From assembly GCA_934565855.1 (NCBI GenBank), contig CAKTIO010000002.1:124001-188000 (forward strand): 64,000 nt of DNA. The letters are read 5' to 3'. Below are positions 9,028 to 16,419 of the stretch, piece by piece. Made by a program: the position numbers and the translations under genes. This DNA is from an uncultured Dysosmobacter sp. Lineage in GTDB: Bacteria > Bacillota > Clostridia > Oscillospirales > Oscillospiraceae. The notes beneath the pieces are model-generated. The model ran no database searches. It was given only the letters and a program-made list of their open reading frames with translations, and was not told the DNA's origin. Positions within the stretch are counted from its first letter, which is position 1, and each line of letters opens with the position of its first letter.

Positions 9028-9160
9028 CTGACCCACTTTTGACCCAGAATAGGATTGGAACAGACAGGGCTGGACGGAAACAACGGAAAATCCATCGAGC
9101 GAATAGTGGTAAAAAGCACAAATCGGAGCCAAAACGGTTCCGATTTGGCCTTGAGACAAC
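9028..9160 (+). repeat. Right-end repeat, copy 1
   Basis: A ~133-bp segment immediately left of att copy 2. It starts with paired TGACCC sites (9029, 9040) and ends TTGAGACAAC before the att core. Close copies stand at 13869-14001 and 23435-23567, and a decayed one at 24322-24442. Probably the element end with arm-type integrase sites. Confidence 0.85.
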
Positions 9161-9213
9161 CTACGGACCAGAAGGCCGGGGGTTCGAATCCCTCACGGCG
9201 TACCAAAACTCCT
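9161..9213 (+). repeat. Attachment site copy 2
   Basis: Identical over 53 bp to tRNA-Arg 3' half at 5089-5141 and followed by the same terminator hairpin (to 9240). It lacks the 5' half of the tRNA, so it is not a functional tRNA gene. Confidence 0.93.
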
Positions 9214-9322
9214 CGAAATCGTTTGATTTCGAGGAGTTTTGTTCTTTATAAGTTGCTGTTTTTGGATTCCACTTTTCCCTGACCCAAACGCTGACCCCAA
9301 CGGGAGCGAGTAGCGGAAGCCA

Positions 9323-10474
9323 TCAGACAGCACGGGAAAGGATATTCCCCATGGTTTGGGCTGCCTTGAGCTGCGCATCGGTGGTGACGTGGGCGTAGGT
9401 ATCCAGCGTGAAGCCCGCCGAGTAGTGGCCCAGCATCGAAGATACTATTTTCACGTCCACTCCGTTTTGCAGCGCCATCGTTGCGAAAGTGTGTCTGAGG
9501 TCATGAAAGCGAATGCGGGGTAGTCCCGCCCGTTTCAGCACCCGCTGGAGCATGTGCAGGACACTGTCCGGGGACATGGAACCGCCCGTCGGGGACGGGA
9601 ATACCCATTCGCTGTTTCCTGATTTTCTTCTCTGTTGCATCAGAACGTCTACCGCATCTGCCGACAACGGCAGGGTGCGGTAGGCGTTTTTTGTTTTCAA
9701 TGGCGCTTCCACTACTCTGCCGTTTTGCCGTGAGATAGCTCGTTGGATTCTCAGCGTCCCACGCAGAAAGTCAATATCTGTCCACTTCAGCCCCAGCAGT
9801 TCACCGCGGCGCAGGCCGGTGGCAAGGTCGAGGTAGTAGAGCTCGTACACGCCGCTGTCTTTGGCTTCTTGGAAGAAGGCGCTGAGCTGGTCGGCAGTTA
9901 GGGTGTTCATTTCTTTGTGCTCCACTTTTGGCAGGGCGCAGCCCTGTGTGGGATTTTTCGTGACGAGGCGCTGCTCAATAGCGAGGTTATACGCCGAGCC
10001 AATCATCTGGTGGATGTTGCGGACGGTCTTGGGTGCGAGTCCTTTCGGTTTCTTTTTCGCTTCGATACGGTCTACTCGTCCGCCGTCCAGCAGGTGCTTG
10101 TAGAATCGCTGTAAATCCAGAGAGGTCAATTCCGCCAGCGGGACGTTGCCGATTTGCGGTTTGATGTGATTCTTGAGGAAGCCCTGCGAGGTTTTGAACG
10201 TAGATGGTCTGAGTTTTACTTTGGCGTAGTTCTCCATCCAGACCTCCAGCCAGCTTCCCACGGTGTAGGTTTTAGCTCTGCCGTAGTCGATGCCCACATT
10301 TTCCTCAATGGCTTTCTTCAGTTTTTCCTTGACTTCTGCCTGTGTCTTGCCGAGAACGTTCTTGATGATGGCTTTTCCGGTTTCGGGATCGTGACCGACG
10401 GTGTACCGTCCCTCCCATCGTCCATCCTTTCTCTTGCGGATGTTTCCCTCTCCGTTTGCTCGTCGCTTTGGCAT
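9323..10474 (-). CDS. Tyrosine recombinase/integrase (element 2)
   Basis: A 383-residue integrase with the same arm-binding, core-binding and catalytic domains as the element 1 enzyme and all catalytic residues (Arg in TGLRRGE, HDLRH, LGH, LDTYAHV). It differs at about 30 positions by eye, clustered between the catalytic Arg and HxxR motifs (around residues 240-300). I place the start at MPKRRANG (10474), 8 nt behind AAAGGAGG. An upstream in-frame ATG at 10495 lies just ahead of that ribosome site and is unlikely to be used. Confidence 0.95.
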   Translation of the reverse strand: MPKRRANGEGNIRKRKDGRWEGRYTVGHDPETGKAIIKNVLGKTQAEVKEKLKKAIEENVGIDYGRAKTYTVGSWLEVWMENYAKVKLRPSTFKTSQGFLKNHIKPQIGNVPLAELTSLDLQRFYKHLLDGGRVDRIEAKKKPKGLAPKTVRNIHQMIGSAYNLAIEQRLVTKNPTQGCALPKVEHKEMNTLTADQLSAFFQEAKDSGVYELYYLDLATGLRRGELLGLKWTDIDFLRGTLRIQRAISRQNGRVVEAPLKTKNAYRTLPLSADAVDVLMQQRRKSGNSEWVFPSPTGGSMSPDSVLHMLQRVLKRAGLPRIRFHDLRHTFATMALQNGVDVKIVSSMLGHYSAGFTLDTYAHVTTDAQLKAAQTMGNILSRAV

Positions 10475-11426
10475 GGTATCAGCCTCCTTTGCCAACGAAC
10501 AATACCGTAACCAAGAGAGAAAAGCTATCCAAAAGCGGAACTGTTATCAGAAAGTTATCAATTGCTCTCGGGGCTGCGCTGCCCTTTTCTTTGTCTATGG
10601 CAACGCAATTCTTGCGCTGCCCAAAAGTCCTTTCATTGATTACAGCGGTGCAAAATATGCACACTTTGCGCTACCAGCTTTTGGGCGACACGATTACCTT
10701 GATTTTCTTCTGAAACGCTCATAAGGCGCCACCATAAACCGTTGAAGTACCTGTGTTCACGGAAACTAAGACGCCAGCCATTCGAAAATCTCCCGCAAAA
10801 GGCGCCACAACCGACTGACTTGAAAATCCCCGTAAACTGCCCGCACTGCGGGCAGAAGTGACTGGGCGAGGCGGCGGTTAAGACGCCAGCCCTTTATCCT
10901 GCTTTTTCTTTCGTCCTTGAAAAAGGCTTAAAAAGCATCGAAAGTCTACTCCAAAACCTCCTGCACGGTACGCTTCACACTATCGTTATACACGCAAACT
11001 TTTTCATTCTCACAGTTCCATTTCAATCCTACTTTGGACATCTTCCCACAAATGGCTCACGTTCGCTTTTACCCCTAAAATCGAGTACACACTCGGCTCT
11101 CCGAGAAAAATCGCACAAAACGGCTTACACGCCGAAACACGGGGCTTCACTCTTGTGCAGCCTTACAGAGCATTTGACCATCCCGCATCAGGCAGAAGAA
11201 CAGCCGGAGAAAGCGGATGCACGCCCTACGGCGTGTGTCCGCTTTCTCCGGCGCCGCAGCCCCGCTGGGTTGCACATCTCTGTCGCTGGTCTGCTCATAC
11301 TGCTTTTAGTGTGATGGCTACCACCATGCCAATACGCAGATATTTCTGCCTTTGAATCCTGTTGCAAACGCGCTTATGGTATGGTACGATAAGTCAGCTA
11401 ATTGGAATCTGGAGGATAAGAGGCAA
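10475..11426. other. Conserved non-coding module of element 2
   Basis: About 950 bp with no credible gene, homologous block by block to 6403-7240 of element 1 and 15316-16135 of element 3. It includes the CTGCCCGC/GCGGGCAG hairpin (10837-10855) and twin hairpin copy B (11203-11273). After the hairpins the sequence diverges and the MazG-like gene begins. Confidence 0.7.
11203..11273 (+). repeat. Covarying twin hairpin, copy B
   Basis: 15 perfect pairs (11203-11217 with 11238-11252), then the conserved inner stem TGCACGCC/GGCGTGTG with loop CTAC. The second hairpin starts at 11256. Compared with copy A, the outer stem differs at several positions on both arms in a matched way. Confidence 0.85.
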
Positions 11427-11762
11427 ATGCGTGTAAACGAGTATCAAGAAGCTGCAATGACCACCCTGAATCCGGCGCTCGATAAAAAGGATGTTCTGAT
11501 CAATAGCGTAATGGGCTTGTGCGGAGAGTCCGGTGAAGCCATTGATATTGTAAAAAAGTGGCTGATGCAGGGGCATGAGTTGGATAAAGATCATCTGATA
11601 AAAGAATTGGGCGATGTGGCGTGGTATCTCGCGGAGGCTGCGACTGCACTGGATGTTCCGTTGGAAATGGTATTGCAAGGGAATCTTGATAAGCTGCGCC
11701 AGCGTTTTCCTAATGGCTTTGATACGGAGGCTTCAGTACACCGCAAAGAGGACGATATTTAA
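11427..11762 (+). CDS. MazG-like nucleotide pyrophosphohydrolase
   Basis: A 111-residue protein with the all-alpha NTP pyrophosphatase (MazG) fold. The metal-binding pattern is visible: GLCGESGEAIDIVKKWL, then IKELGDVAWYL, giving the ExxE...ExxD arrangement. Such enzymes hydrolyse (d)NTPs to the monophosphate and pyrophosphate and act in nucleotide clean-up; small versions are common on phages and mobile elements. I choose the ATG at 11427, behind GGAGG at 11411 and in line with the usual family start, over the ATG at 11352. It is the first cargo gene of element 2 and has no partner enzyme next to it. Confidence 0.85.
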   Translation: MRVNEYQEAAMTTLNPALDKKDVLINSVMGLCGESGEAIDIVKKWLMQGHELDKDHLIKELGDVAWYLAEAATALDVPLEMVLQGNLDKLRQRFPNGFDTEASVHRKEDDI

Positions 11763-12141
11763 TGCAGGATTTAGGCGTATTTCATAGTCTCGGCGTTCTA
11801 TGGATCAGAGTTCTTCAAGAGTTGGAACGCAGCGGTGTGACGACTGCCTATCCTGCTTCTTTTTCGGCGCACCGAAAGCTTGCTCAAATCTGCCCGAAAA
11901 CGGCTCGAAATCCTCCTCCGGGGCAGGGATGCTACCCTCTCCTGAAGGTGGCCACACAACGGCTCACAAGGGCAAACAAGGGGTACTTTTGTGCCGAGGT
12001 CTTGCGGGATGATACAACAAGCCTGAGGAAGCGGATGTGCGCGTTTACAGCGTGCGTCCGCTTCCTCAGGCGTCGCGGCCCCGCAGGGCTGCGGAGTCTG
12101 TAGTATCCTACAGCAAGCTGGTATCCGAGTTGACGAAATGA
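11763..12141. other. Second, diverged hairpin module inside element 2
   Basis: No gene. From ~11840 the sequence resembles the right part of the element modules: TATCCTGCTT near 11850, then CACAACGGCTCACA near 11954, ending in a twin hairpin at 12021-12093. It separates the MazG-like gene from the riboswitch-MATE unit. Confidence 0.6.
12021..12093 (+). repeat. Covarying twin hairpin, copy C
   Basis: 15 perfect pairs (12021-12035 with 12057-12071). The inner stem differs from the other copies in both arms and stays paired. The second hairpin is CGCGGCCC (12074) with GGGCTGCG (12093). This copy has no integrase beside it. Confidence 0.82.
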
Positions 12142-12170
12142 TTGACTTCACTGCAAAGTCATGATACACT
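12142..12170 (+). promoter_or_regulatory. Promoter of the riboswitch-MATE transcript
   Basis: TTGACT at 12142-12147, 17-bp spacer and TACACT at 12165-12170; the riboswitch begins about 14 nt downstream. Confidence 0.7.
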
Positions 12171-12183
12171 AAAAATGTAAAGT

Positions 12184-12290
12184 TTTCTTCGGAAACGAGC
12201 GTGTTCTCTACTGGCGGTGACAGCCCGCGAGCGATCAGCTAATTCGGTGAAATTCCGAAGCCAACAGTTAGGTCTGGAAGGGAGAAGAAG
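12184..12290 (+). ncRNA. FMN riboswitch (RFN element)
   Basis: The conserved RFN blocks are present in order: ACTGGCGGTGACAGCCCGC (from 12210), GGTGAAATTCCGAAGCC (from 12246), AACAGTTA and GTCTGGAAGGGAGAAG (from 12272). The closing P1 stem forms between TTCTTC at 12185-12190 and GAAGAA at 12284-12289. This aptamer binds flavin mononucleotide and normally turns off riboflavin synthesis or uptake genes. Here it precedes a MATE transporter. Confidence 0.93.
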
Positions 12291-12305
12291 GCTTTCTGGT
12301 ATGTT

Positions 12306-12357
12306 GCCGGATGCCTCTTTCTGCTCGGATTCCGAGAACTGGAGATTTGCATCCGGC
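12306..12357 (+). promoter_or_regulatory. Antiterminator of the FMN riboswitch
   Basis: GCCGGATGC at 12306-12314 is a perfect complement of GCATCCGGC at 12349-12357. That second segment is also the 5' arm of the terminator, so the two hairpins exclude each other. How P1 closure shifts the choice is not evident, because the antiterminator does not overlap P1 directly. Confidence 0.75.
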
Positions 12358-12402
12358 GCAGCTATACTCCCGTTGGGAGGATGTTGCCGCTGGATGCTTT
12401 TT
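12349..12402 (+). terminator. Riboswitch-controlled terminator
   Basis: GCATCCGGC at 12349 pairs with GCCGCTGGATGC ending 12397, followed by TTTTT. It lies 55 bp before the MATE start and fits transcription termination when FMN is bound. Confidence 0.8.
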
Positions 12403-12457
12403 ACTTTGGCGGAATTCTTCTGTCGGGTAATCCAAAGACAGGAAAGGATGATGCGTC

Positions 12458-13840
12458 ATGGAGAACACACAGAAAACCAGAAGCCCTTTGGAGACCGAGC
12501 CGCTATCCAGACTTTTGCTCCGCTACTCTGTTCCGACAACGCTGACCCTCATGGTCAATTATCTGTATAACGTTGTCGATCAGATTTTTGTAGGGCAAGG
12601 TGTGGGGATCACCGGCATGGCAGCGGTCAATGTTGCTTTTCCGGTATCCATTTTAGTCAATGCAATCGCCCTGCTGCTTGGGGATGGCTGCGCTGCCAAT
12701 GTCAGCCTGTGCCTGGGACGCAAAGATCAGGAAACCGCGGATCGGATATTCGGTCATGCGGTTACATGGATCATTACCAGTGGCATTGTAATGGCGTTGG
12801 TCTGCGGTATTTTTACGCCGCAAATCGTAAGACTCTTTGGCTCCACCGACACCGCCTATGAGGAGTCGGCTGCTTATCTGCGTTCTATCGCCTGTGGTAT
12901 CCCGTTCCAGCTTATCTGCCCTGCATTTACCGCCATGATACGGGCTGACGGTTCACCAAAGTATACGATGAAATGTATGATGACAGGTGCTGTCATCAAT
13001 CTGATCCTCGACCCGGTATTTATCTTCGGGCTGAATATGGGTGTCGTGGGTGCCGGTATCGCTACCGTGATCGGAGAGGTTGCGGCCGGTGTGCTATGCC
13101 TGCTCTATCTGCGTCGGCTTCAAACTATCCATCTCACAAGAGAAGCACTACACCCGACTTGGGTGCTGACGCAGAGGATTTTGAAGCTGGGCTTTCCCAG
13201 CCTGCTGACCCAAAGTCTGACCGCGCTGGTGCAGATTGTCCTCAATAACCTGATGCGTGTCTATGGCGCAGCCAGTATTTACGGGAGCGATATTGCCCTG
13301 TCTGTGTACGGCATGATGATGAAGGTCTATCAAATTGCTCACTCCATGTTTGTCGGCGTATCCTCCGCCATCCAGCCTATCAACGGCTACAATTTCGGAG
13401 CAAAGAACTATGGCCGGGTGCGAAAAACCTACCGTATGGCGACGGGGATCGCGCTGGTCATCTCCGTATTGTGGTGCCTGATCTATCTGCTGTTCCCACG
13501 CCAGCTTGCCATGCTCTTTGTCTCCAACAATCCGCTTTATCTGGACTGTGCGGCACACTGTTTCCGACTTTACATGATGGCGTTCTTCCTGTACGGCGTA
13601 CACATGACTACGGCATCTTTCTTTCAGGGCATCGGGAAGCCGACCTGCTCACTGCTGATCCCGCTGGTTCGGCAGGGTGTCCTATTGATCCCGCTGGCTC
13701 TGCTGCTGTCCCGCCATTGGGGATTGGACGGCGCACTTTTCGCTGTACCTATTGCGGACGTTCTGACCTGTGTGCTGTGCGTCATCATGGCACATTGGGA
13801 GTTCCGGGGCTGGAAAAAGCGCGGGTGGTTGGTTGAGTGA
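12458..13840 (+). CDS. MATE family transporter under FMN riboswitch control
   Basis: A 460-residue MATE-family (NorM/DinF-like) Na+ or H+ coupled antiporter with about 12 hydrophobic segments. Family features include the N-terminal SVPTTLTLMVNYLYNVVDQIFVG and the repeat-like second half from ~residue 230. MATE proteins usually export cationic drugs or metabolites. An FMN riboswitch upstream suggests transport of flavins or flavin analogues, but direction and substrate are inference. Start ATG at 12458 with AAAGGA 9 nt upstream. It is the last gene of element 2. Confidence 0.9.
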   Translation: MENTQKTRSPLETEPLSRLLLRYSVPTTLTLMVNYLYNVVDQIFVGQGVGITGMAAVNVAFPVSILVNAIALLLGDGCAANVSLCLGRKDQETADRIFGHAVTWIITSGIVMALVCGIFTPQIVRLFGSTDTAYEESAAYLRSIACGIPFQLICPAFTAMIRADGSPKYTMKCMMTGAVINLILDPVFIFGLNMGVVGAGIATVIGEVAAGVLCLLYLRRLQTIHLTREALHPTWVLTQRILKLGFPSLLTQSLTALVQIVLNNLMRVYGAASIYGSDIALSVYGMMMKVYQIAHSMFVGVSSAIQPINGYNFGAKNYGRVRKTYRMATGIALVISVLWCLIYLLFPRQLAMLFVSNNPLYLDCAAHCFRLYMMAFFLYGVHMTTASFFQGIGKPTCSLLIPLVRQGVLLIPLALLLSRHWGLDGALFAVPIADVLTCVLCVIMAHWEFRGWKKRGWLVE

Positions 13841-13868
13841 TAGTAACTAATCGTCCTCGGTTCCAACT

Positions 13869-14001
13869 TTGACCCACTTTTGACCCAGAATGGAATTGGA
13901 GCGGGCAGGGGTGGACGGAAACAATGGGAAATCCGCTGAACGAATAGTGGTAAAAAGAGCGAATCGGAGCCGAAACAGCTCCGATTTTGCTTTGAGACAA
14001 C
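13869..14001 (+). repeat. Right-end repeat, copy 2
   Basis: Close copy of 9028-9160, with paired TGACCC sites at 13870 and 13881, directly before att copy 3. Together with the att it fills the gap between the MATE gene and integrase 3. Confidence 0.85.
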
Positions 14002-14054
14002 CTACGGACCAGAAGGCCGGGGGTTCGAATCCCTCACGGCGTACCAAAACTCCT
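14002..14054 (+). repeat. Attachment site copy 3
   Basis: Identical over 53 bp to 5089-5141 and followed by the same terminator hairpin. Confidence 0.93.
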
Positions 14055-14163
14055 CGAAATCGTCTGATTTCGAGGAGTTTTGTTTTTCATAAGTTATCAT
14101 TTCTTGACTGCGCTTTTTCCTGACCCAAACGCTGACCCCAACGGGAGCGGATAGCGGAAACCA

Positions 14164-15315
14164 TCAGACAGTACGGGAGAGTATGTTTCCCATCGTCTGT
14201 GCCGCTTTCATCTGGGCGTCGGTGGTGACGTGGGCGTAGGTGTCCAGCGTGAAGCCCGCCGAGTAGTGACCCAGCATCGAGGACACCGTTTTCACGTCCA
14301 CGCCGTTCTGGAGCGCCATGGTTGCGAAAGTGTGGCGCAGGTCATGAAAGCGGATGCGGGGCAATCCCGCCCTCTTTAGGACTCTTTGGAGCATGTGCAG
14401 GACGCTGTCCGGTGACATGGGGCTGCCTGCTGGCGAGGGGAACACCCATTCGCTGCCGCCCACCTTGCATTTTTGTGCTTTCAGGACGTCTATCGCGTCT
14501 GCTGACAACGGCAGTGTGCGGTAGGCGTTTTTCGTTTTCAGCGGTGCTTCTACCACCTTGCCGTTTTGCCGTGAGATTGCCCTTTGGATTTTTAGCACGC
14601 CACGATTGAGGTCTATGTCTGTCCACTTCAGCCCCAGCAGTTCTCCCCGCCGCAGCCCTGTGGCAAGGTCGAGGTAGTAGAGTTCGTACACGCCGCTGTC
14701 CTTGGCTTCTTGGAAGAAGGTGCTGAGTTGGTCGGCAGTCAGTGTTTTCATCTCTTTGTGCTCCACCTTTGGCAGGGCACAGCCCTGTGTCGGATTGCGG
14801 TTTACCAGCTTCTGCTCCATAGCGAGGTTGTACGCCGAGCCGATCATCTGGTGGATGTTCCGCACGGTTTTCGGTGCCAGTCCTTTGGGCTTCTTTTTCA
14901 CTTCGATGCGGTCAACTCTGCCGCCATCCAGCAGGTGCTTGTAGAAGCGTTGTAAGTCCAGAGAGGTTAGGTCTGCCAGTGGGATGCTGCCGATTTGCGG
15001 TTTGATGTGGTTTTCCAGAAACCCCTGCGAGGTTTTGAACGTGGATGGGCGCAATTTCACCTTGGCGTAGTTCTCCATCCAGACCTCCAGCCATGTTCCC
15101 ACCGTGTAGGTCTTGGCTCGCCCGTAGTCGATGCCGACGTTTTCCTCGATAGCTTTTTTCAGTTTTTCCTTGACTTCGGCCTGCGTCTTGCCGAGGACAT
15201 TCTTGATAATTGCTTTCCCGGTTTCGGGATCGTGTCCAACGGTATATCTGCCCTCCCAGCGCCCATCTTTTCGCTTTCTGATATTGCCCTCGCCGTTTGC
15301 TCGTCGCTTTGGCAT
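14164..15315 (-). CDS. Tyrosine recombinase/integrase (element 3)
   Basis: A 383-residue integrase, about 90% identical by eye to the other two, with the complete catalytic set (TGLRRGE, HDLRH, LGHYS, LDTYAHV). The start is MPKRRANG at 15315, behind AAAGGAG with an 8-nt spacer; a longer version from 15336 would begin upstream of that ribosome site. Differences from its relatives are spread through the core-binding domain and the region before HDLRH. Related but independently diverged elements therefore stacked up, rather than one being copied in place. Confidence 0.95.
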   Translation of the reverse strand: MPKRRANGEGNIRKRKDGRWEGRYTVGHDPETGKAIIKNVLGKTQAEVKEKLKKAIEENVGIDYGRAKTYTVGTWLEVWMENYAKVKLRPSTFKTSQGFLENHIKPQIGSIPLADLTSLDLQRFYKHLLDGGRVDRIEVKKKPKGLAPKTVRNIHQMIGSAYNLAMEQKLVNRNPTQGCALPKVEHKEMKTLTADQLSTFFQEAKDSGVYELYYLDLATGLRRGELLGLKWTDIDLNRGVLKIQRAISRQNGKVVEAPLKTKNAYRTLPLSADAIDVLKAQKCKVGGSEWVFPSPAGSPMSPDSVLHMLQRVLKRAGLPRIRFHDLRHTFATMALQNGVDVKTVSSMLGHYSAGFTLDTYAHVTTDAQMKAAQTMGNILSRTV

Positions 15316-16370
15316 GGTACCAACTCCTTTCGCCAACGAACAGTACCGTAACCAAGAGAGAAAAGCTATCCCAAAGCGGAACAGTTATCAAAAAGTTATC
15401 ATTTGCGCTCTGAGCCGCGCTGCCTTTTCTTTGTCTATTGCGACTCAATTCTTGCGCCACCGGAAAGCCTTTTCTTTGATTACAGCAACGCAAAATATAC
15501 ACACTTTGCGCCCAAAAACGCCGCTGCGCAGAAATCACTTTTTCGGACAGTTGAAACCAGCGTTTTTGCTGACCGACTGCGAAACGACCACCTCGAAAAG
15601 GCTGGAGATATCGGCGTTTCACGTTCGTTACCTCCGTTTCTGACTGCGATTACTCACCTGAATCGTGTAAACCGACTGCGGCCTTGAAATCGTGAAAAGC
15701 CCCGCACTGCGGGGCTTTGTGGGCGGACCGCTGGCGCTTGCGACTGCGGTCCTTTATCTCGTGCTAAAATCGAACGGCTTTCACCATCCAAAAAAACGGC
15801 ATAAAAAGTTCTGTTTTTTACCCAAAACCACTTCCATGAATCTCGCCCAAAAATTACCGTAACAAGCACTCTGAAAACCATTTCTTATCTCGATTTTTAA
15901 CTTCGCTCACAAATGCCTCACGTTCGTTTTCACTCACGAAAGCGGGTACACACTCGACTCTTCCAGAAAAATCGCACACAGTGGCTCACACGCCGAAACA
16001 CAGGGCTTCACTCTTGTGCAGCCGTGCAGAGCATTTGACCGTCCCTCATCACGCAAAAGAAAAGCCGGAGGAAGCGGATGCACGCCTACGGCGTGTGTCC
16101 GCTTCTTCCGGCGCCGCAGCCCCGCTGGGCTGCGTGATCCTTTTCACTTCTGCCGAAATTGCGGTTTTCACACCCCGTGCGCAGGGCTTTCTGCGTGTAC
16201 GAGGCTGGGGTGGTATCACTACTCTCGATGTGTTTCGCACGTAGTCGAAACGCCCGGTGCCCGCTTGCCCAAACGACTCATTTGCCGTTTTTCGAGGCCG
16301 GGCAGCCATCATTGATTCCGGCGGCGCAAAATATGTCCCGTTTCCTGCAGGAACAGGATTGTCACACCCA
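15316..16370. other. Conserved non-coding module of element 3
   Basis: About 1.05 kb without a credible gene. It is homologous to the modules of elements 1 and 2, with hairpin AAAGCCCCGC/GCGGGGCTTT at 15696-15718 (same GCACTGC centre, changed but paired arms) and twin hairpin D (16064-16132). The block at 16181-16303 is shared with element 1. Confidence 0.7.
16064..16132 (+). repeat. Covarying twin hairpin, copy D
   Basis: 15 pairs with one G-T wobble (16064-16078 with 16098-16112), inner stem TGCACGCC/GGCGTGTG with loop TAC, and the second hairpin from 16115. The outer stem differs from copies A, B and C. Confidence 0.85.
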
Positions 16371-16416
16371 AACAGCTCCGGTTCCCTTTTGTGGAAAGGG
16401 ACCGGAGCTGTTTTTT
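16371..16416. terminator. Terminator downstream of the SLH surface protein gene
   Basis: An 18-pair stem (AACAGCTCCGG with its complement, one bulge) flanked by A and T runs, directly after the stop of the minus-strand surface protein gene. Confidence 0.8.
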
Positions 16417-16419
16417 GCA

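Larger units (their letters stand above)
5142..9213. mobile_element. Integrative element 1: integrase plus orphan pilin cargo
   Basis: About 4.1 kb bounded by att copies 1 and 2. Left to right it holds paired TGACCC sites (5208, 5220), an integrase gene pointing at the tRNA, ~1.3 kb of conserved non-coding DNA with hairpins, a pilin-like gene, a conserved right-end segment with paired TGACCC sites (9029, 9040), and the att copy. No relaxase, replication, phage structural or transposase gene is visible. As the copy nearest the intact tRNA, it is probably the most recent insertion. Confidence 0.85.
9214..14054. mobile_element. Integrative element 2: integrase, MazG-like, riboswitch-MATE
   Basis: About 4.8 kb between att copies 2 and 3, with paired TGACCC sites at both ends (9280, 9292 and 13870, 13881). 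Order: integrase (minus), conserved hairpin module, MazG-like gene, a second and more diverged copy of the module (~11840-12095), FMN riboswitch and MATE gene. Two modules, each before one cargo unit, suggest the element is composite. Confidence 0.83.

Noticed and set aside
9006-9206. Open frames reading VRREGFEPPAFWSVG across att copies (also 13847-14047 and 23323-23613)
   Set aside because: They are translations of the tRNA fragment and right-end repeat on the minus strand, a common false prediction; no ribosome site and better explained as att DNA.
10475-10495. Longer starts for integrases 2 and 3 (7 extra residues)
   Set aside because: The upstream ATG lies just ahead of the AAAGGAG ribosome site that serves MPKRRANG, and integrase 1 lacks the extension.
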